From Chloroflexota bacterium (GTDB lineage: Bacteria > Chloroflexota > UBA6077 > SHYK01), in assembly GCA_035652535.1 (NCBI GenBank), contig DASRDP010000080.1, forward strand, positions 1-64,000: a stretch of 64,000 nt of DNA. The letters run 5' to 3'. The notes beneath the pieces were generated by a model, which saw nothing but the letters and a program-made list of their open reading frames with translations, was not told where the DNA came from and searched no databases. Below are positions 32,249 through 41,142 of this stretch, in pieces (within the stretch, counting starts at the first letter, position 1; the number at the start of each line of letters is the position of its first letter). The translations under genes were made by a program, and so were the position numbers.

Positions 32249-33685
32249 ATGTCGTGGCGTGTCGCGGCGGTCGTCCTGGCGCTCGTCGTGGGGATCGGAT
32301 GGGGGCTCGGCGCCCGGACGACCGACGTAGCGCGAGCGCAGCAGGCGCCCGTCGAGATCTTTTTGACCCAGTTCAACTACGATCCGCCGACCGGGACGTA
32401 CTACGTGCTGGTCAGCATTAGCGATCCCAGCCGGGTGGGGGATCTCGACCCCAGGCTCCTCGACCTCCAGACGGGCGAGAACGTTCGCTTCGGGGATACG
32501 GTACCCGTGACGGGGGCGGAGATGGATTTCCACCTCCCGACCGATCAGCTGCTCCAGGGCCGGAAATACCGGCTCGCGATCCGAGCGTTTCAGCCGGGCA
32601 CGACGACGTATCTGCGCCGGCCGACCCAGAATCCTTCCGAGGACCCGCTGGTCTTCGCCAGCCAGGAGTTCACCTACAACCCGCCCCAGCTCGCGCCCGT
32701 CGCGTTTTCCGTCGACGGCGTGAGCGCGGACTTCCCCCGCCACGTGCTGCGGATAGCCGTGAACCACTCGGACACACAGAAGCCGCTGAGGTACGAGGCG
32801 GTCATCGTCGACAAGCTGGGGGGTGTCGTGGGCCGGGTGGCGCAGACGAATCTGGTCGATCAAAACGGCATCGTGGAAGCTCCATTGCCGGTCGCCATGG
32901 AACGGACCGACGACGCCGCGGAGTATCACCTCACGTTTCGCCTGTACACCGCCGACAACAACAAGCTGGTCGGCGAGCAGAAGAAGGACTTCATCCTCCC
33001 AGCGCCGCCGAACCCGAACATCGTCGAGCGCCTCACCATCGCCCTCGGCGAGTACCCGTGGCTCCGTTGGAGTATCGCCGGCATAGCGGCTGTCCTGGTC
33101 ATCGCGTATCTCGTGCGCGCCTTCTGGCCGCGGAAGCGCAAGCCGATGCCGCGGCCACAGAACCTCGAGCCCGTGTACCTCCGACCCGCACCGGTGGCGG
33201 CGGTTCCCGCCGCGCCCGAGCCTGCGGTGGCGCCATCCGAGGCGTCGATTCGCGCTGAAGCGCCCACCGTCGACGTCGCACCCGCGTCACGCGTGCCGCT
33301 CACCGTGGCCGTGGACGAGGGGACGGCGGTGCTCGTCGTGACCACGGAGCCGGCCAAGGGACAGGAGTTCCTGCTGGCCGAGACTACCGCCACGCTGGGC
33401 AGGGCCGGCGACAACACCATCGTCATCGCCGATGATTTCGTCTCGCGCCGGCACGCCAAGATCGTGCGGCAGGGCGAACAGTATCTCTGGAGCGATTTCG
33501 AAGGTGTGACCCAGCCCTCCACCATCAACGGAGGGGTCGTCAGCGGTTCAGCCGCGCTTCACGACGGCGACCGAATCGAGGTAGGGAAGACGGGCCTCGT
33601 CTTCCGCATGGCGCAGACGATTCACGCGGACAACCGTGCCGCCGCTCCATTGCGCGCCCGGGTAGGGGAGCGCTCCGCCGGGTAA
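32249..33685 (+). CDS. Receptor-shaped membrane protein with cytoplasmic FHA domain
   Basis: A 478-residue protein with a signal peptide (residues 1-32, VAAVVLALVVGIGWGLGA core, cut after ARAQ), a beta-rich outer region of about 230 residues, one membrane helix (about 272-292, WSIAGIAAVLVIAYLVRAFW) followed by KRK, a proline/alanine linker and a C-terminal FHA domain (about 375-460, TLGRAGDNTIVIADDFVSRRHAKI). The topology places the FHA domain in the cytoplasm. ATG at 32249 has GAGGGGGG 8 bases upstream; an alternative ATG at 32231 overlaps the previous stop. It ends the type VII-like locus and is a candidate target of the PEGA kinase. Confidence 0.8.
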   Translation: MSWRVAAVVLALVVGIGWGLGARTTDVARAQQAPVEIFLTQFNYDPPTGTYYVLVSISDPSRVGDLDPRLLDLQTGENVRFGDTVPVTGAEMDFHLPTDQLLQGRKYRLAIRAFQPGTTTYLRRPTQNPSEDPLVFASQEFTYNPPQLAPVAFSVDGVSADFPRHVLRIAVNHSDTQKPLRYEAVIVDKLGGVVGRVAQTNLVDQNGIVEAPLPVAMERTDDAAEYHLTFRLYTADNNKLVGEQKKDFILPAPPNPNIVERLTIALGEYPWLRWSIAGIAAVLVIAYLVRAFWPRKRKPMPRPQNLEPVYLRPAPVAAVPAAPEPAVAPSEASIRAEAPTVDVAPASRVPLTVAVDEGTAVLVVTTEPAKGQEFLLAETTATLGRAGDNTIVIADDFVSRRHAKIVRQGEQYLWSDFEGVTQPSTINGGVVSGSAALHDGDRIEVGKTGLVFRMAQTIHADNRAAAPLRARVGERSAG

Positions 33686-33789
33686 CAACCGACCGGCAGG
33701 CCTGTCCTCGCCCACTGCCCCCGTTGCGTTATGATGCGCGCGCGGCGGCGATGCGCCGTTCCGGGCACGGCCAGGCATGGGAGGATGCG

Positions 33790-34677
33790 ATGATCATCGA
33801 CGTGGGAGAGCGGCGGTACGAGCTGGTTCAGGGGTGGGGCGAGCTGCCCCCGGGATGGATTTGGGGCCAGGTTGGGGCTGTTGGGGTCGACTCTCAGGAC
33901 CACGTCCACGTATTCACCCGAACCGACCATCCGTATATGATCTTCGATCGCGATGGCCACCTCATCTGGTCGTGGGGACAGGGCATTTTTGAGGATGCCC
34001 ACGGCATCTGCATCGCGCCGGACGACAGCGTGTTCCTCGTCGATCGCCTGCCCCAGGTGGTTCTGAAGTTCACCAACGACGGGCGGCACCTCCTATCGGT
34101 CGGCAGGCGACACAAGCCCTCCGACACGGGATACACCCCGGAGGACCCGGTGGTGAAATACGCCGGCCCGCCGTTCCATCACCCCACGGACGTGGGGCTC
34201 TCGCCGAACGGGGACTTTTACGTTTCCGATGGCTACCGCAATTGCCGGGTGCACAAGTACTCCGCGGACGGCACGCTCCTCTTCTCGTGGGGAGAGCCCG
34301 GGGAGGGGCCCGGCCAGTTCCGCCTCGTTCACAGCGTCTGGGAGCACAAGGGGAAGGTGTACGTCGCGGATCGGTCGAACAATCGAATCCAGATCTTTAC
34401 ACCCTCAGGCGAGTTCCTGGGAATCTGGCCGGGCTTTCTCTCCCCCTGCAAGATCTACGTCGACTCGGAGGATGTCATGTACGTCGCCGAGCTGGGCGGG
34501 CGGGTGAGCATTCTTGACCTGGAGGGCAACGTCCTCGGCCGCTGGGGCGGCGAGCGGACCCATGAGCCCGGGCTCTTCTGGGGCCCCCACGGGATCTGGG
34601 TGGACTCGCAGGGGTCGATCTACGTGTCCGAGGTGCTGGAGGGCGCTCGGCTGCAGAAATTCGCTCGGCGGAGGTAG
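33790..34677 (+). CDS. NHL-repeat beta-propeller protein
   Basis: A 295-residue protein made of six NHL-type blades, seen in repeats such as GVDSQDHVHVFTR, GICIAPDDSVFLVDR, DVGLSPNGDFYVSDG and GKVYVADRSNNRIQIFT. Proteins of this size in environmental Chloroflexota are often labelled 6-bladed propellers or peptidylglycine-lyase-like; the catalytic residues cannot be judged here. There is no signal peptide, so it is probably cytoplasmic. ATG at 33790 follows GGGAGGATGCG. A TATGAT -10 box (33730-33735) lies about 55 bases upstream. It precedes the M29-like gene by 23 bases. Confidence 0.78.
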   Translation: MIIDVGERRYELVQGWGELPPGWIWGQVGAVGVDSQDHVHVFTRTDHPYMIFDRDGHLIWSWGQGIFEDAHGICIAPDDSVFLVDRLPQVVLKFTNDGRHLLSVGRRHKPSDTGYTPEDPVVKYAGPPFHHPTDVGLSPNGDFYVSDGYRNCRVHKYSADGTLLFSWGEPGEGPGQFRLVHSVWEHKGKVYVADRSNNRIQIFTPSGEFLGIWPGFLSPCKIYVDSEDVMYVAELGGRVSILDLEGNVLGRWGGERTHEPGLFWGPHGIWVDSQGSIYVSEVLEGARLQKFARRR

Positions 34678-34700
34678 GCGGTGATGGTAGACGGGTCATC

Positions 34701-35831
34701 ATGAGCGCATCGCTCATCCCGCTGCGGGCAGCGCTCGCAGTCGCGGACCTTCTGGACAATTGCGCGCGGGTTCAGCGCGATCAACACGTGCTGCTTCTGT
34801 GTGGAGTCGACGGCCTGCACGGTGGGCGGAACTTGATCGACGAGCAGGCCATCGGGTGGATTCAGTCGGGGATCCAGCAGCGCGGCGCCCACGCCAGCGT
34901 GCTCTGGACCGACATGCCGTTGCACCCCGACGTCTACTGGAGCCGAACGTCCGATGCCGTCCCGGCGTGGGACCTGCCGCCCATCGTCAAGGGGGCTATG
35001 GCAAGCGCGGACCTCGTGATCAACCACCTCATCGATTACTGGACCGAGGGGGAGCTGCGCGAGCGCGTTCCGAATTACTTCTACAACATGGCCACCACGG
35101 CGCCGCTCCTGACCAGCGCATGGGCCCTCACTCCATGGGAGCTGGTGGCAGAAATCCGCGTGCGGTCGGCTGCCATGGTAAATCCGGGGGCGGAGTGGCG
35201 GATCACCCACCCCAACGGCACGGACGTGCGGGGAACCGTGGCGCTGCAGCTCATGCCCCACTACGGCGAGCTGCGGTACGGCCCCTTCCCCGAGGGCGTC
35301 TTCCCCAGCACGGCGACCGTTGGGGCCGAGGGTACGCTGGTGTTCGACCAGAACGGACCGCACTGGGCCCGACACATCGGCTTACCCCTTCGGTATTCCC
35401 AACCGGTCCGGATGACGATTGAGCAAGGTCGGGTGAAGGAGATCCGAGGCGGTCCGGAAGCCGAGATCTTCCGCGACTTCTTCAAGGCCCTGTCCCGCCA
35501 TCTCGGCGACCGCGCATACGAGATGCGCGGGTTTCACGGCGGGGCGCATCCGTATGCGCGGGTGTCTGAATCCGAATGCCCCGACCCGTGGTATCGAGCA
35601 TTCATCGAGCATCATGGAGCACACAGCGTCCATTTCCACATCGGCAACAGCCACCTCACGCCTGAATACCCCTTCAACGTCCACGTGTCGGCGGAGCTGC
35701 AGGGCGCGACCGTGCAGGTCGGCGAGAACGTGATCTATCGTGACGGCCGGCTGACGGCGTTCGACGACCCACAGGTCCGAGCCATCGCCGCGCGCTATCC
35801 GGACCGCCCTGGGGTCGATCCGGGCTGGTAG
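34701..35831 (+). CDS. M29 aminopeptidase / NicX-like metalloenzyme
   Basis: A 376-residue cytoplasmic protein of the superfamily that contains M29 aminopeptidases (AmpS/aminopeptidase T) and 2,5-dihydroxypyridine 5,6-dioxygenase (NicX). The N-terminal half has a VLLLCG ... LINHLIDYWTEGEL arrangement and the C-terminal half the metal-binding-type EFHHGAHSVHFHIGNSH-like stretch (HHGAHSVHFHIGN, about residues 302-314). NicX-type ring-opening of a pyridine diol fits the catabolic context better than peptidase action, but the sequence alone cannot decide. It follows the NHL gene closely, so they may be co-transcribed. Confidence 0.65.
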   Translation: MSASLIPLRAALAVADLLDNCARVQRDQHVLLLCGVDGLHGGRNLIDEQAIGWIQSGIQQRGAHASVLWTDMPLHPDVYWSRTSDAVPAWDLPPIVKGAMASADLVINHLIDYWTEGELRERVPNYFYNMATTAPLLTSAWALTPWELVAEIRVRSAAMVNPGAEWRITHPNGTDVRGTVALQLMPHYGELRYGPFPEGVFPSTATVGAEGTLVFDQNGPHWARHIGLPLRYSQPVRMTIEQGRVKEIRGGPEAEIFRDFFKALSRHLGDRAYEMRGFHGGAHPYARVSESECPDPWYRAFIEHHGAHSVHFHIGNSHLTPEYPFNVHVSAELQGATVQVGENVIYRDGRLTAFDDPQVRAIAARYPDRPGVDPGW

Positions 35832-35864
35832 CGACGCCAGCGGCAGCGCCGAAGGTCGGAAAAT

Positions 35865-35893
35865 TTGACCTGCTCAGCAGTTGGTGCTAGGTA
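35865..35893 (+). promoter_or_regulatory. Promoter of SBP 1
   Basis: TTGACC (35865-35870), 17 bases, TAGGTA (35888-35893), about 60 bases before the lipoprotein start. Confidence 0.4.
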
Positions 35894-35955
35894 ATGGATG
35901 GAAGTCCAGTGTTTCGCGAGCTGCGGCAGGCCCCGAGAACCCACCGGAGGCAACG

Positions 35956-37680
35956 ATGAGCATCCTCCGCTTCGCCACGACATCGTTCGCGCTGGCCGGC
36001 ATCCTCCTCCTGGGCGCCTGCGCACGATCAGCGACCCCGGCTCCGTCCGGTTCGGCGGGCCGGCCGAATGAGGCCAAGAAGCAAATCGTCGCTGGGATCT
36101 TCTCCAGCCCCGCCGGCATGCACCAGGAGCTGACGAACCCTCAGGGGACGTCCGGGAGCGTCCCGGGCCTCGGCGAGCTGTACGCGATGATGGATGGGGC
36201 CCTGTCCTACGTCGACGAGGGTTTCGAGCGCCACCCGTGGCTCGCGGACTCGGTGCCGACGGTCGACAACGGCCTGTGGAAGGTGTTTCCCGACGGGAGT
36301 ATGGAGACGACCTGGCGCATCAAGCCCGATGTGGCGTGGCACGATGGCGCGCCGGTCACGTCCGATGATCTGCAATTCACCATCGACGTCTATCGCGATC
36401 GTGACGTGGGCGTCGTTCCCATCCGCGGCTTGAGCCTGGTCGACGCCATCGAGCTGCCAGACGCGCGCACCGCGGTCCTCCATTGGCGGCAGCCGTTTAT
36501 TAGCGCCGACACGTTCTTCAGCGCCGGGCCCACCATGTGGATCCTTCCGCGCCATCTGCTGGAGCGGCCGTTCCAGGATGCGAAGGACAATTTTCTGGGC
36601 CTCCCCTACTGGCAGGGCGAGTTCGTCGGCGCCGGCCCCTTCAAAATGCAGAACTGGGCGCCCGGCAGCTCCGTCACCCTGGTTGCCAACGACGAATACG
36701 TCCTCGGGCGCCCCAAGCTCGCGCAGATCGAGGTGCGCTTCTTCACGGACCGCGGTGCCCTCATCGCGAGCCTCCTGGCGGGCGCGATCCAGATTCCGAT
36801 CGGCCGGGGCCTTTACCCGCAAGACGTGCTCCAGATTCGAGACAGCGCGCAGAACGTCAAAGTGCAGCTCAGCGGACCTCTTGGCCTGCCGCTCCCCGTC
36901 TATCCGCAGTCCATAAACCCGGACCCGCCCATCGTGGGGAACGTCCAGTTCCGCCGCGCGCTCCTGATGGCCATCGATCGCCAGGAGATGACGGATACGC
37001 TCAACTATGGGCTTGGGCCCGTCGCGAACTCGTGGGTGCCGCCGGACGAGCCCGAGGGGCGGGCGGTAGACGGCCGGCTCGTGCGATACGAGCACGACAC
37101 GCGCGCCGCCACCCAGATGATCGAGGCTTTGGGATACGCGAAGGACGCGGACGGATTCTTCCAGAGCACCGACGGGGCGCGCCTGACGGTCCAGCTCGCC
37201 ACCCACATGCAGAATTCCGTCCACGAGCCGGCGACCCTTTCCGTCGCTCGCTATTGGAAAGAGTTTGGCGTCGACGTGCAGCTCGACGTGCGCTCCGCGG
37301 AGCAGGCGTTCGATCTCAGGTGGCGCGCGCTCTATCCGGCGTTTTTCCTGGTGAGCCGCGGCCTGCCCGTCGACCGGCCGGACGGCTACTTCACGCGAAA
37401 AGCGATCCCGACTCAGGAAAGCAACTTCAGCGGCGGAAACGTCGCCCGCTACGGCACCCCGGAGCTGGATAGCCTCATCCAGCGGTACATCACCACAATC
37501 CCATTCAACGATCGAATGGCGGCCCTCGGCGACATCGTCCACCTCCAGACGGACCAGGTGACCATGATGCCCCTGTTCTTCCAGGGAGCCGCCTTTGTGT
37601 TGGGAGCGAATCAGCTCCAAAACGTGACCGGGGGTCTAGTCTGGAACGCGCACGAGTGGGATCTGGACATGGGCAGCTGA
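35956..37680 (+). CDS. ABC transporter substrate-binding lipoprotein, family 5 (SBP 1)
   Basis: A 574-residue extracytoplasmic binding protein. The signal peptide ends in the lipobox LLGAC (Cys at about 23). The family 5 (DppA/OppA/NikA) signature METTWRIKPDVAWHDGAPVTSDDLQF and the later RRALLMAIDRQEM motif are clear. The protein ends in WNAHEWDLDMGS, the tail shared by all five SBPs here. Family 5 proteins bind peptides, nickel complexes, sugars or aromatic compounds. No permease or ATPase gene lies nearby. GGAGG is 5 bases before the ATG. It is followed by a bicupin gene with its own promoter, suggesting capture and processing of the same compound. Confidence 0.88.
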   Translation: MSILRFATTSFALAGILLLGACARSATPAPSGSAGRPNEAKKQIVAGIFSSPAGMHQELTNPQGTSGSVPGLGELYAMMDGALSYVDEGFERHPWLADSVPTVDNGLWKVFPDGSMETTWRIKPDVAWHDGAPVTSDDLQFTIDVYRDRDVGVVPIRGLSLVDAIELPDARTAVLHWRQPFISADTFFSAGPTMWILPRHLLERPFQDAKDNFLGLPYWQGEFVGAGPFKMQNWAPGSSVTLVANDEYVLGRPKLAQIEVRFFTDRGALIASLLAGAIQIPIGRGLYPQDVLQIRDSAQNVKVQLSGPLGLPLPVYPQSINPDPPIVGNVQFRRALLMAIDRQEMTDTLNYGLGPVANSWVPPDEPEGRAVDGRLVRYEHDTRAATQMIEALGYAKDADGFFQSTDGARLTVQLATHMQNSVHEPATLSVARYWKEFGVDVQLDVRSAEQAFDLRWRALYPAFFLVSRGLPVDRPDGYFTRKAIPTQESNFSGGNVARYGTPELDSLIQRYITTIPFNDRMAALGDIVHLQTDQVTMMPLFFQGAAFVLGANQLQNVTGGLVWNAHEWDLDMGS

Positions 37681-37710
37681 CGTCCGCGTTCGGCGCCCCG
37701 CTTCCGCACG

Positions 37711-37739
37711 TTGACACCCGCGGAGGCCGGGTCTATCCT
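37711..37739 (+). promoter_or_regulatory. Promoter of bicupin 1
   Basis: TTGACA (37711-37716), 17 bases, TATCCT (37734-37739). This is the best -35 box in the window; start of transcription about 50 bases before the ATG. Confidence 0.6.
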
Positions 37740-37797
37740 CGGCAATGTCCGGAGAGCTGGCGCTGCCGGGCCTGAGATGCACGCGGGAGGAAGCGGA

Positions 37798-38898
37798 ATG
37801 GCCCAGACCGAGTTTCGCGACTCAATTCGGGAAGCGGAAGCGTTTCGGTCGCCGTATGAGCTGTGGAAGGAAAGTCAGGGCATCCCGACCCTGACCGGCT
37901 ACTACGTCCAGAACTGCTACACGCAGGAGCTGGTTCCCTGGAAGGAGCGCGGCGGCTCGGGGATTTTCATCAACCTCGAGGGGACTGGTGGGTTCAACGA
38001 CACCTATCTCTATGAGCTGGCACCCACTGAGTCCTCCAAGCCCATCCGTCACATCTACGACGAGCTGGTATTCATTTTGAAAGGCCAGGGAACGACCACC
38101 GTCTGGGTTGATGGGAAGCCGAAGCAGACCTTTGAGTGGCGAGAACGCAGCTATTTCGCCATCCCTCCGAACGCCTGGTACCAACACCACAATCTCTCGG
38201 GAAGCGATCCCGCCCGGTATGTGGCGATGACCGCCGCGCCGCGCGTCATCGACACGTTCAAAGACCTGGACTTCGTGTTCAACAACCCCTGGGTCTTCGA
38301 GAAGCGATTCAATGGCGAGGACGGGTACTTCAAAGAGACTGAGCGCGCCGGCCGGGGTCCGTGGCTGACGAATTTCGTCGCGGACGTAATCTCGAGCACG
38401 CCGAAGCCCGGGGCCGTTACGACAGAGGGTCGCGGCGGCGGGACCGTCGCAACGGTGTTTAACATGGTGAACAGCACGGTTCGATCGCACAGCCAGGCGT
38501 GGCCGACGGGGACGCATTCGACGTTTCATCGCCATGGACCGGGCATCCACGTGCTGTTGCTCCGCGGGCAGGGATACTCCATGATGGGAAAGGACTACCG
38601 CGAGCTCGAGCGGATCGACTGGGCGCCCGGGAGCATGTTTGTGCCGCCGGAGATGTGGTTCCACGCGCACTTCAACACGGGAGTCGAGCCAGCGCTGTTC
38701 CTCGCGATTGGATGGGGAAGTGACAAGCCCAAGGCTGGCGGACGATCGTACGTGTACAAGCCCGTGAGCGAAGGCGGGGACCAGATGACGTATGCGGACG
38801 AGGACCCCGCGATCCATCGCGAGTTCGAGGATGAGCTGCGGAAGAACGGCGTCCGGTGCCAGATGGGTGCGATTCACCCCTACTGCACGCAGAAGTAG
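37798..38898 (+). CDS. Bicupin protein 1 (gentisate dioxygenase-like)
   Basis: A 366-residue protein with two cupin domains. The first (about residues 80-135) has RHIYDELVFILKGQGTTTVW, the second (about 240-300) has THSTFHRHGPGIHVLLLRGQGYS with an H-x-H metal-binding pair. The architecture resembles gentisate 1,2-dioxygenase-type ring-cleavage enzymes, although database names for relatives vary (ethanolamine ammonia-lyase-activating protein is one). It is a paralogue of the protein at 53979-55097; both start with an AYERW/PYELW-(K/A)xxQGIPT segment and both are adjacent to a family 5 SBP. ATG at 37798 follows GGGAGGAAGCGGA. Confidence 0.8.
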   Translation: MAQTEFRDSIREAEAFRSPYELWKESQGIPTLTGYYVQNCYTQELVPWKERGGSGIFINLEGTGGFNDTYLYELAPTESSKPIRHIYDELVFILKGQGTTTVWVDGKPKQTFEWRERSYFAIPPNAWYQHHNLSGSDPARYVAMTAAPRVIDTFKDLDFVFNNPWVFEKRFNGEDGYFKETERAGRGPWLTNFVADVISSTPKPGAVTTEGRGGGTVATVFNMVNSTVRSHSQAWPTGTHSTFHRHGPGIHVLLLRGQGYSMMGKDYRELERIDWAPGSMFVPPEMWFHAHFNTGVEPALFLAIGWGSDKPKAGGRSYVYKPVSEGGDQMTYADEDPAIHREFEDELRKNGVRCQMGAIHPYCTQK

Positions 38899-38923
38899 GG
38901 CCAGTCGGTTTCGTCCTTCTCAA

Positions 38924-38962
38924 GAGCGGAGGCCCGAAGCGTCACGCTTCGGGCCTCCGCTC
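38924..38962. terminator. Perfect 18 bp hairpin between convergent genes
   Basis: Arms GAGCGGAGGCCCGAAGCG and its exact complement, loop TCA. It starts 26 bases after the bicupin stop and ends 4 bases before the hydrolase stop, so it serves both strands. No T run on either side. Confidence 0.7.
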
Positions 38963-38966
38963 GATG

Positions 38967-39734
38967 CTAGCTCCGAAGGTATTTTTCGAAGAAGGCGAAG
39001 ACCTTTTGCCAGCCGTCCATCGCCTGCTCCTGCCGATAGGCGGGCCGATCGTAGTAGAAGAACCCGTGTCCGGCGCCGTCATAGCGGTGGAATTCGTAGT
39101 TCTTGCCGTGCTTCTTCAGCTCTTCCTCGTGCTGGTTGACCTGCGCCGGTGACGGGCCCTGGTCATCATTCCCGAAGAGGCCGAGCAGTGGGCAGGACAG
39201 GTCTTTGGTGTAGTCGATAGGTGCGACGGGGCGCTGCGGGGTGAGCTGGTCCGGGGCCTGGACGACGCCGCCGCCCCACAGGTCGGCTACGGCGTCGAAC
39301 CCGCCGGATCGGCACGCCGTGAGATATGAGTGACGACCGCCAGAGCACGTCCCAATGATCCCGATCTTGCCGTTGCTGTACGGCTGCCTGCGGAGGAGAT
39401 CGCGTCCTGCCGTGAGGTCGCCCACAACGCTATCGTCCGCGACGCCGCCGGCAGCGCGCGCCAACGCCGTCACGTCATCTGGGCTTCCGTGGCCGAACCG
39501 GCAGTAGAGGTCCGGGCAGATCACGGCGTATTTGTGCTGCGCAAATCGGCGCGCCATCTCCCGGTAGAATTCGTCCCAGCCCGGCATGTGGTGCGTCAGC
39601 ACGATGCCGGGAAATGGCCCGGAGCCAACCGGACGAACGTAGTAGGCGTGGATTGCATCGCCGTTGTAGCCCTGCATGGTAATGGTCTCCGCCAGCATGC
39701 CGTCGTACGCGTCAGTCTTGAGATCGTTCCACAT
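38967..39734 (-). CDS. Dienelactone hydrolase family protein
   Basis: A 255-residue alpha/beta hydrolase. The nucleophile is cysteine in GTCSGG (C130), with an acidic residue in GNDDQG (D190 or D191) and histidine in GAGHGFF (H223), the triad of dienelactone hydrolases, which act after ring cleavage in chloro-aromatic degradation. The substrate is not predictable. ATG at 39734 has GGGAGGAG 9 bases upstream; the longer frame to 39872 is excluded by that and by the promoter. It is transcribed alone from a good promoter. Confidence 0.88.
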   Translation of the reverse strand: MWNDLKTDAYDGMLAETITMQGYNGDAIHAYYVRPVGSGPFPGIVLTHHMPGWDEFYREMARRFAQHKYAVICPDLYCRFGHGSPDDVTALARAAGGVADDSVVGDLTAGRDLLRRQPYSNGKIGIIGTCSGGRHSYLTACRSGGFDAVADLWGGGVVQAPDQLTPQRPVAPIDYTKDLSCPLLGLFGNDDQGPSPAQVNQHEEELKKHGKNYEFHRYDGAGHGFFYYDRPAYRQEQAMDGWQKVFAFFEKYLRS

Positions 39735-39792
39735 ACGGCTCGTCTCCTCCCATTGAAGTGGTTTACAAGAGGGTAGGTGGTTGCAGCACCGA

Positions 39793-39821
39793 AGTCTAGT
39801 CAGACTCGTCGAAATCGTCAA
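39793..39821 (-). promoter_or_regulatory. Promoter of the dienelactone hydrolase gene
   Basis: On the minus strand: TTGACG (39821-39816), 17 bases, TAGACT (39798-39793). Identical -35 and -10 boxes and spacing occur before the TetR gene at 58131. Confidence 0.6.
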
Positions 39822-39934
39822 ACGACCGATCTCGGCACCACCATTCGCCGGGCGTCTGTATCGCGCTACCATGTGGAGGGGCTGGGGGAGCGCTTTGGCG
39901 CAGCGAAACTCCGGCGCCGTCGATGGGGGCCGAG

Positions 39935-40168
39935 ATGTGGACGCGCGGTGTCGCGATCGGTGTCATGCTCGTGATCGTTGCGCTCCTTGCCCTCACGAGG
40001 TCGGGGATCATCGGGCGCCGTGCTCCGTCCCACGGCGACGCGGCGCCGGAGTGGAGCGCGGGTCCGCGCGTGGCGCTCCTCCGCCTACCTCTGGTCTCCA
40101 TGATGGACGCGGCGGGCTCAGATCACAGCGACCCCGCCGATGGTGATGTGCCGCCGCCGGTCGCGTAG
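39935..40168 (+). CDS. Possible small membrane or secreted protein
   Basis: A 77-residue frame with an N-terminal hydrophobic helix (GVAIGVMLVIVALLAL) that could be a signal or anchor, followed by a polar, low-complexity tail. The last 46 bases overlap the end of the convergent peptidase gene. ATG at 39935 has GGGGGCCGAG in front; an ATG at 39923 is also in frame. No family is recognised. Confidence 0.3.
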   Translation: MWTRGVAIGVMLVIVALLALTRSGIIGRRAPSHGDAAPEWSAGPRVALLRLPLVSMMDAAGSDHSDPADGDVPPPVA

Positions 40169-41142
40169 TCGGCTGGGGTCGCGTTGGCGCGGCCATTTAG
40201 CGACGGAGCGTCCAGATCCCACGTGCGCTGGACGGTGACCACCCGGCCCTGCCAGATATCGCCCGGCACGCCCGTGTGGGGCCTACGGTACGATACGGGC
40301 TTGAGCATCTCGCCGAGCCACGCGTCGATCGGGACGTAGCGGTCCTCCCCGAGCCAGCTTGCGCTACCGCGGTTCGGATCAGCCACGTAGACGCCGAGTA
40401 TTTGGGCCCCGAGCGGATCCCGCGTGGGGTCCGAATCGGCGCGAACGCCGCGGACGAGCACGTAGTGGTCGCCGCGCCAGATCAGCGCGATGGACGGCTC
40501 GCCGAAGGCAGGGCTCGCGAGCAGCCACGCCATCGTTCGCGTTGCCACTTCGGCGTCGTCGTAGTGAAAGTGATCGAACCCGATCTCTGGCATCCACTCG
40601 TGGGCGGCCGAGGCCACGGCGAAGGGCGAGCAGTTCCACTGGTCCACCGTGAACCCCGCGTTGTGGGCGATCTCCCAGTCCCAGATTGCCTGCTGCCTGT
40701 CATACCGAGCGCCACTCCTCGACGGGTCGTGATATCCGATCCACATCTCGATGTCGGCGGGATCGCACCACACGTCGGTGAGCTGGCGCGCGTACGGGAT
40801 GACGAGATCCACATCAAAGGCGTTGCTGGAATTCGGATCTCCGCTGGGATCGAGGTACTCGCCATCGACGTAACCGATGAGCTGCCCGTCCGCGACGCGC
40901 CACCAACGGCCGGTTTGATCGACCGCGAGCACGTCGACCCTCGCGTCGTGAACGAGCTGCGCCACGATCGGCTGGTCCGCCGATGGGCCGGCCCGCACGT
41001 TGAGGCGCCCCGTGTTGACCGTTGCCTGGCGGCCGATCGCGAGCCCTTCGGCTTGGGCGGCGGCCTGCCGTATCCCGCGCCCCCCGAGACAGACGGCCGC
41101 GGCGGATGCCGCGCTCAGGCGAAGGAACGCACGCCGGTTCAC
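40123..41142 (-). CDS. Tat-exported SH3b plus C39-like cysteine peptidase
   Basis: A 339-residue exported protein. The N-terminus carries a twin-arginine motif (NRRAFLRL) and a hydrophobic core. A bacterial SH3 domain follows (about residues 40-97, TGRLNVRAGPSADQPIV), then a papain/C39-like domain with Cys126 in VWCDPADIEM, His226 in GDHYVLVRGV and Asp255 in YVADPN. SH3b domains usually bind peptidoglycan, so a cell-wall or surface peptidase is likely. GTG at 41142 overlaps the stop of the upstream PAP2 gene (GTGA), indicating coupling. Confidence 0.75.
   Translation of the reverse strand: MNRRAFLRLSAASAAAVCLGGRGIRQAAAQAEGLAIGRQATVNTGRLNVRAGPSADQPIVAQLVHDARVDVLAVDQTGRWWRVADGQLIGYVDGEYLDPSGDPNSSNAFDVDLVIPYARQLTDVWCDPADIEMWIGYHDPSRSGARYDRQQAIWDWEIAHNAGFTVDQWNCSPFAVASAAHEWMPEIGFDHFHYDDAEVATRTMAWLLASPAFGEPSIALIWRGDHYVLVRGVRADSDPTRDPLGAQILGVYVADPNRGSASWLGEDRYVPIDAWLGEMLKPVSYRRPHTGVPGDIWQGRVVTVQRTWDLDAPSLNGRANATPADYATGGGTSPSAGSL

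Noticed and set aside
36028-37620. 530-codon minus-strand frame opposite SBP 1
   Set aside because: Shadow frame; the plus strand has lipobox, family 5 motifs, promoter and ribosome site.
39735-39872. 46-residue N-terminal extension of the dienelactone hydrolase
   Set aside because: It would include the promoter and the ribosome site, and it has no hydrolase-like sequence.
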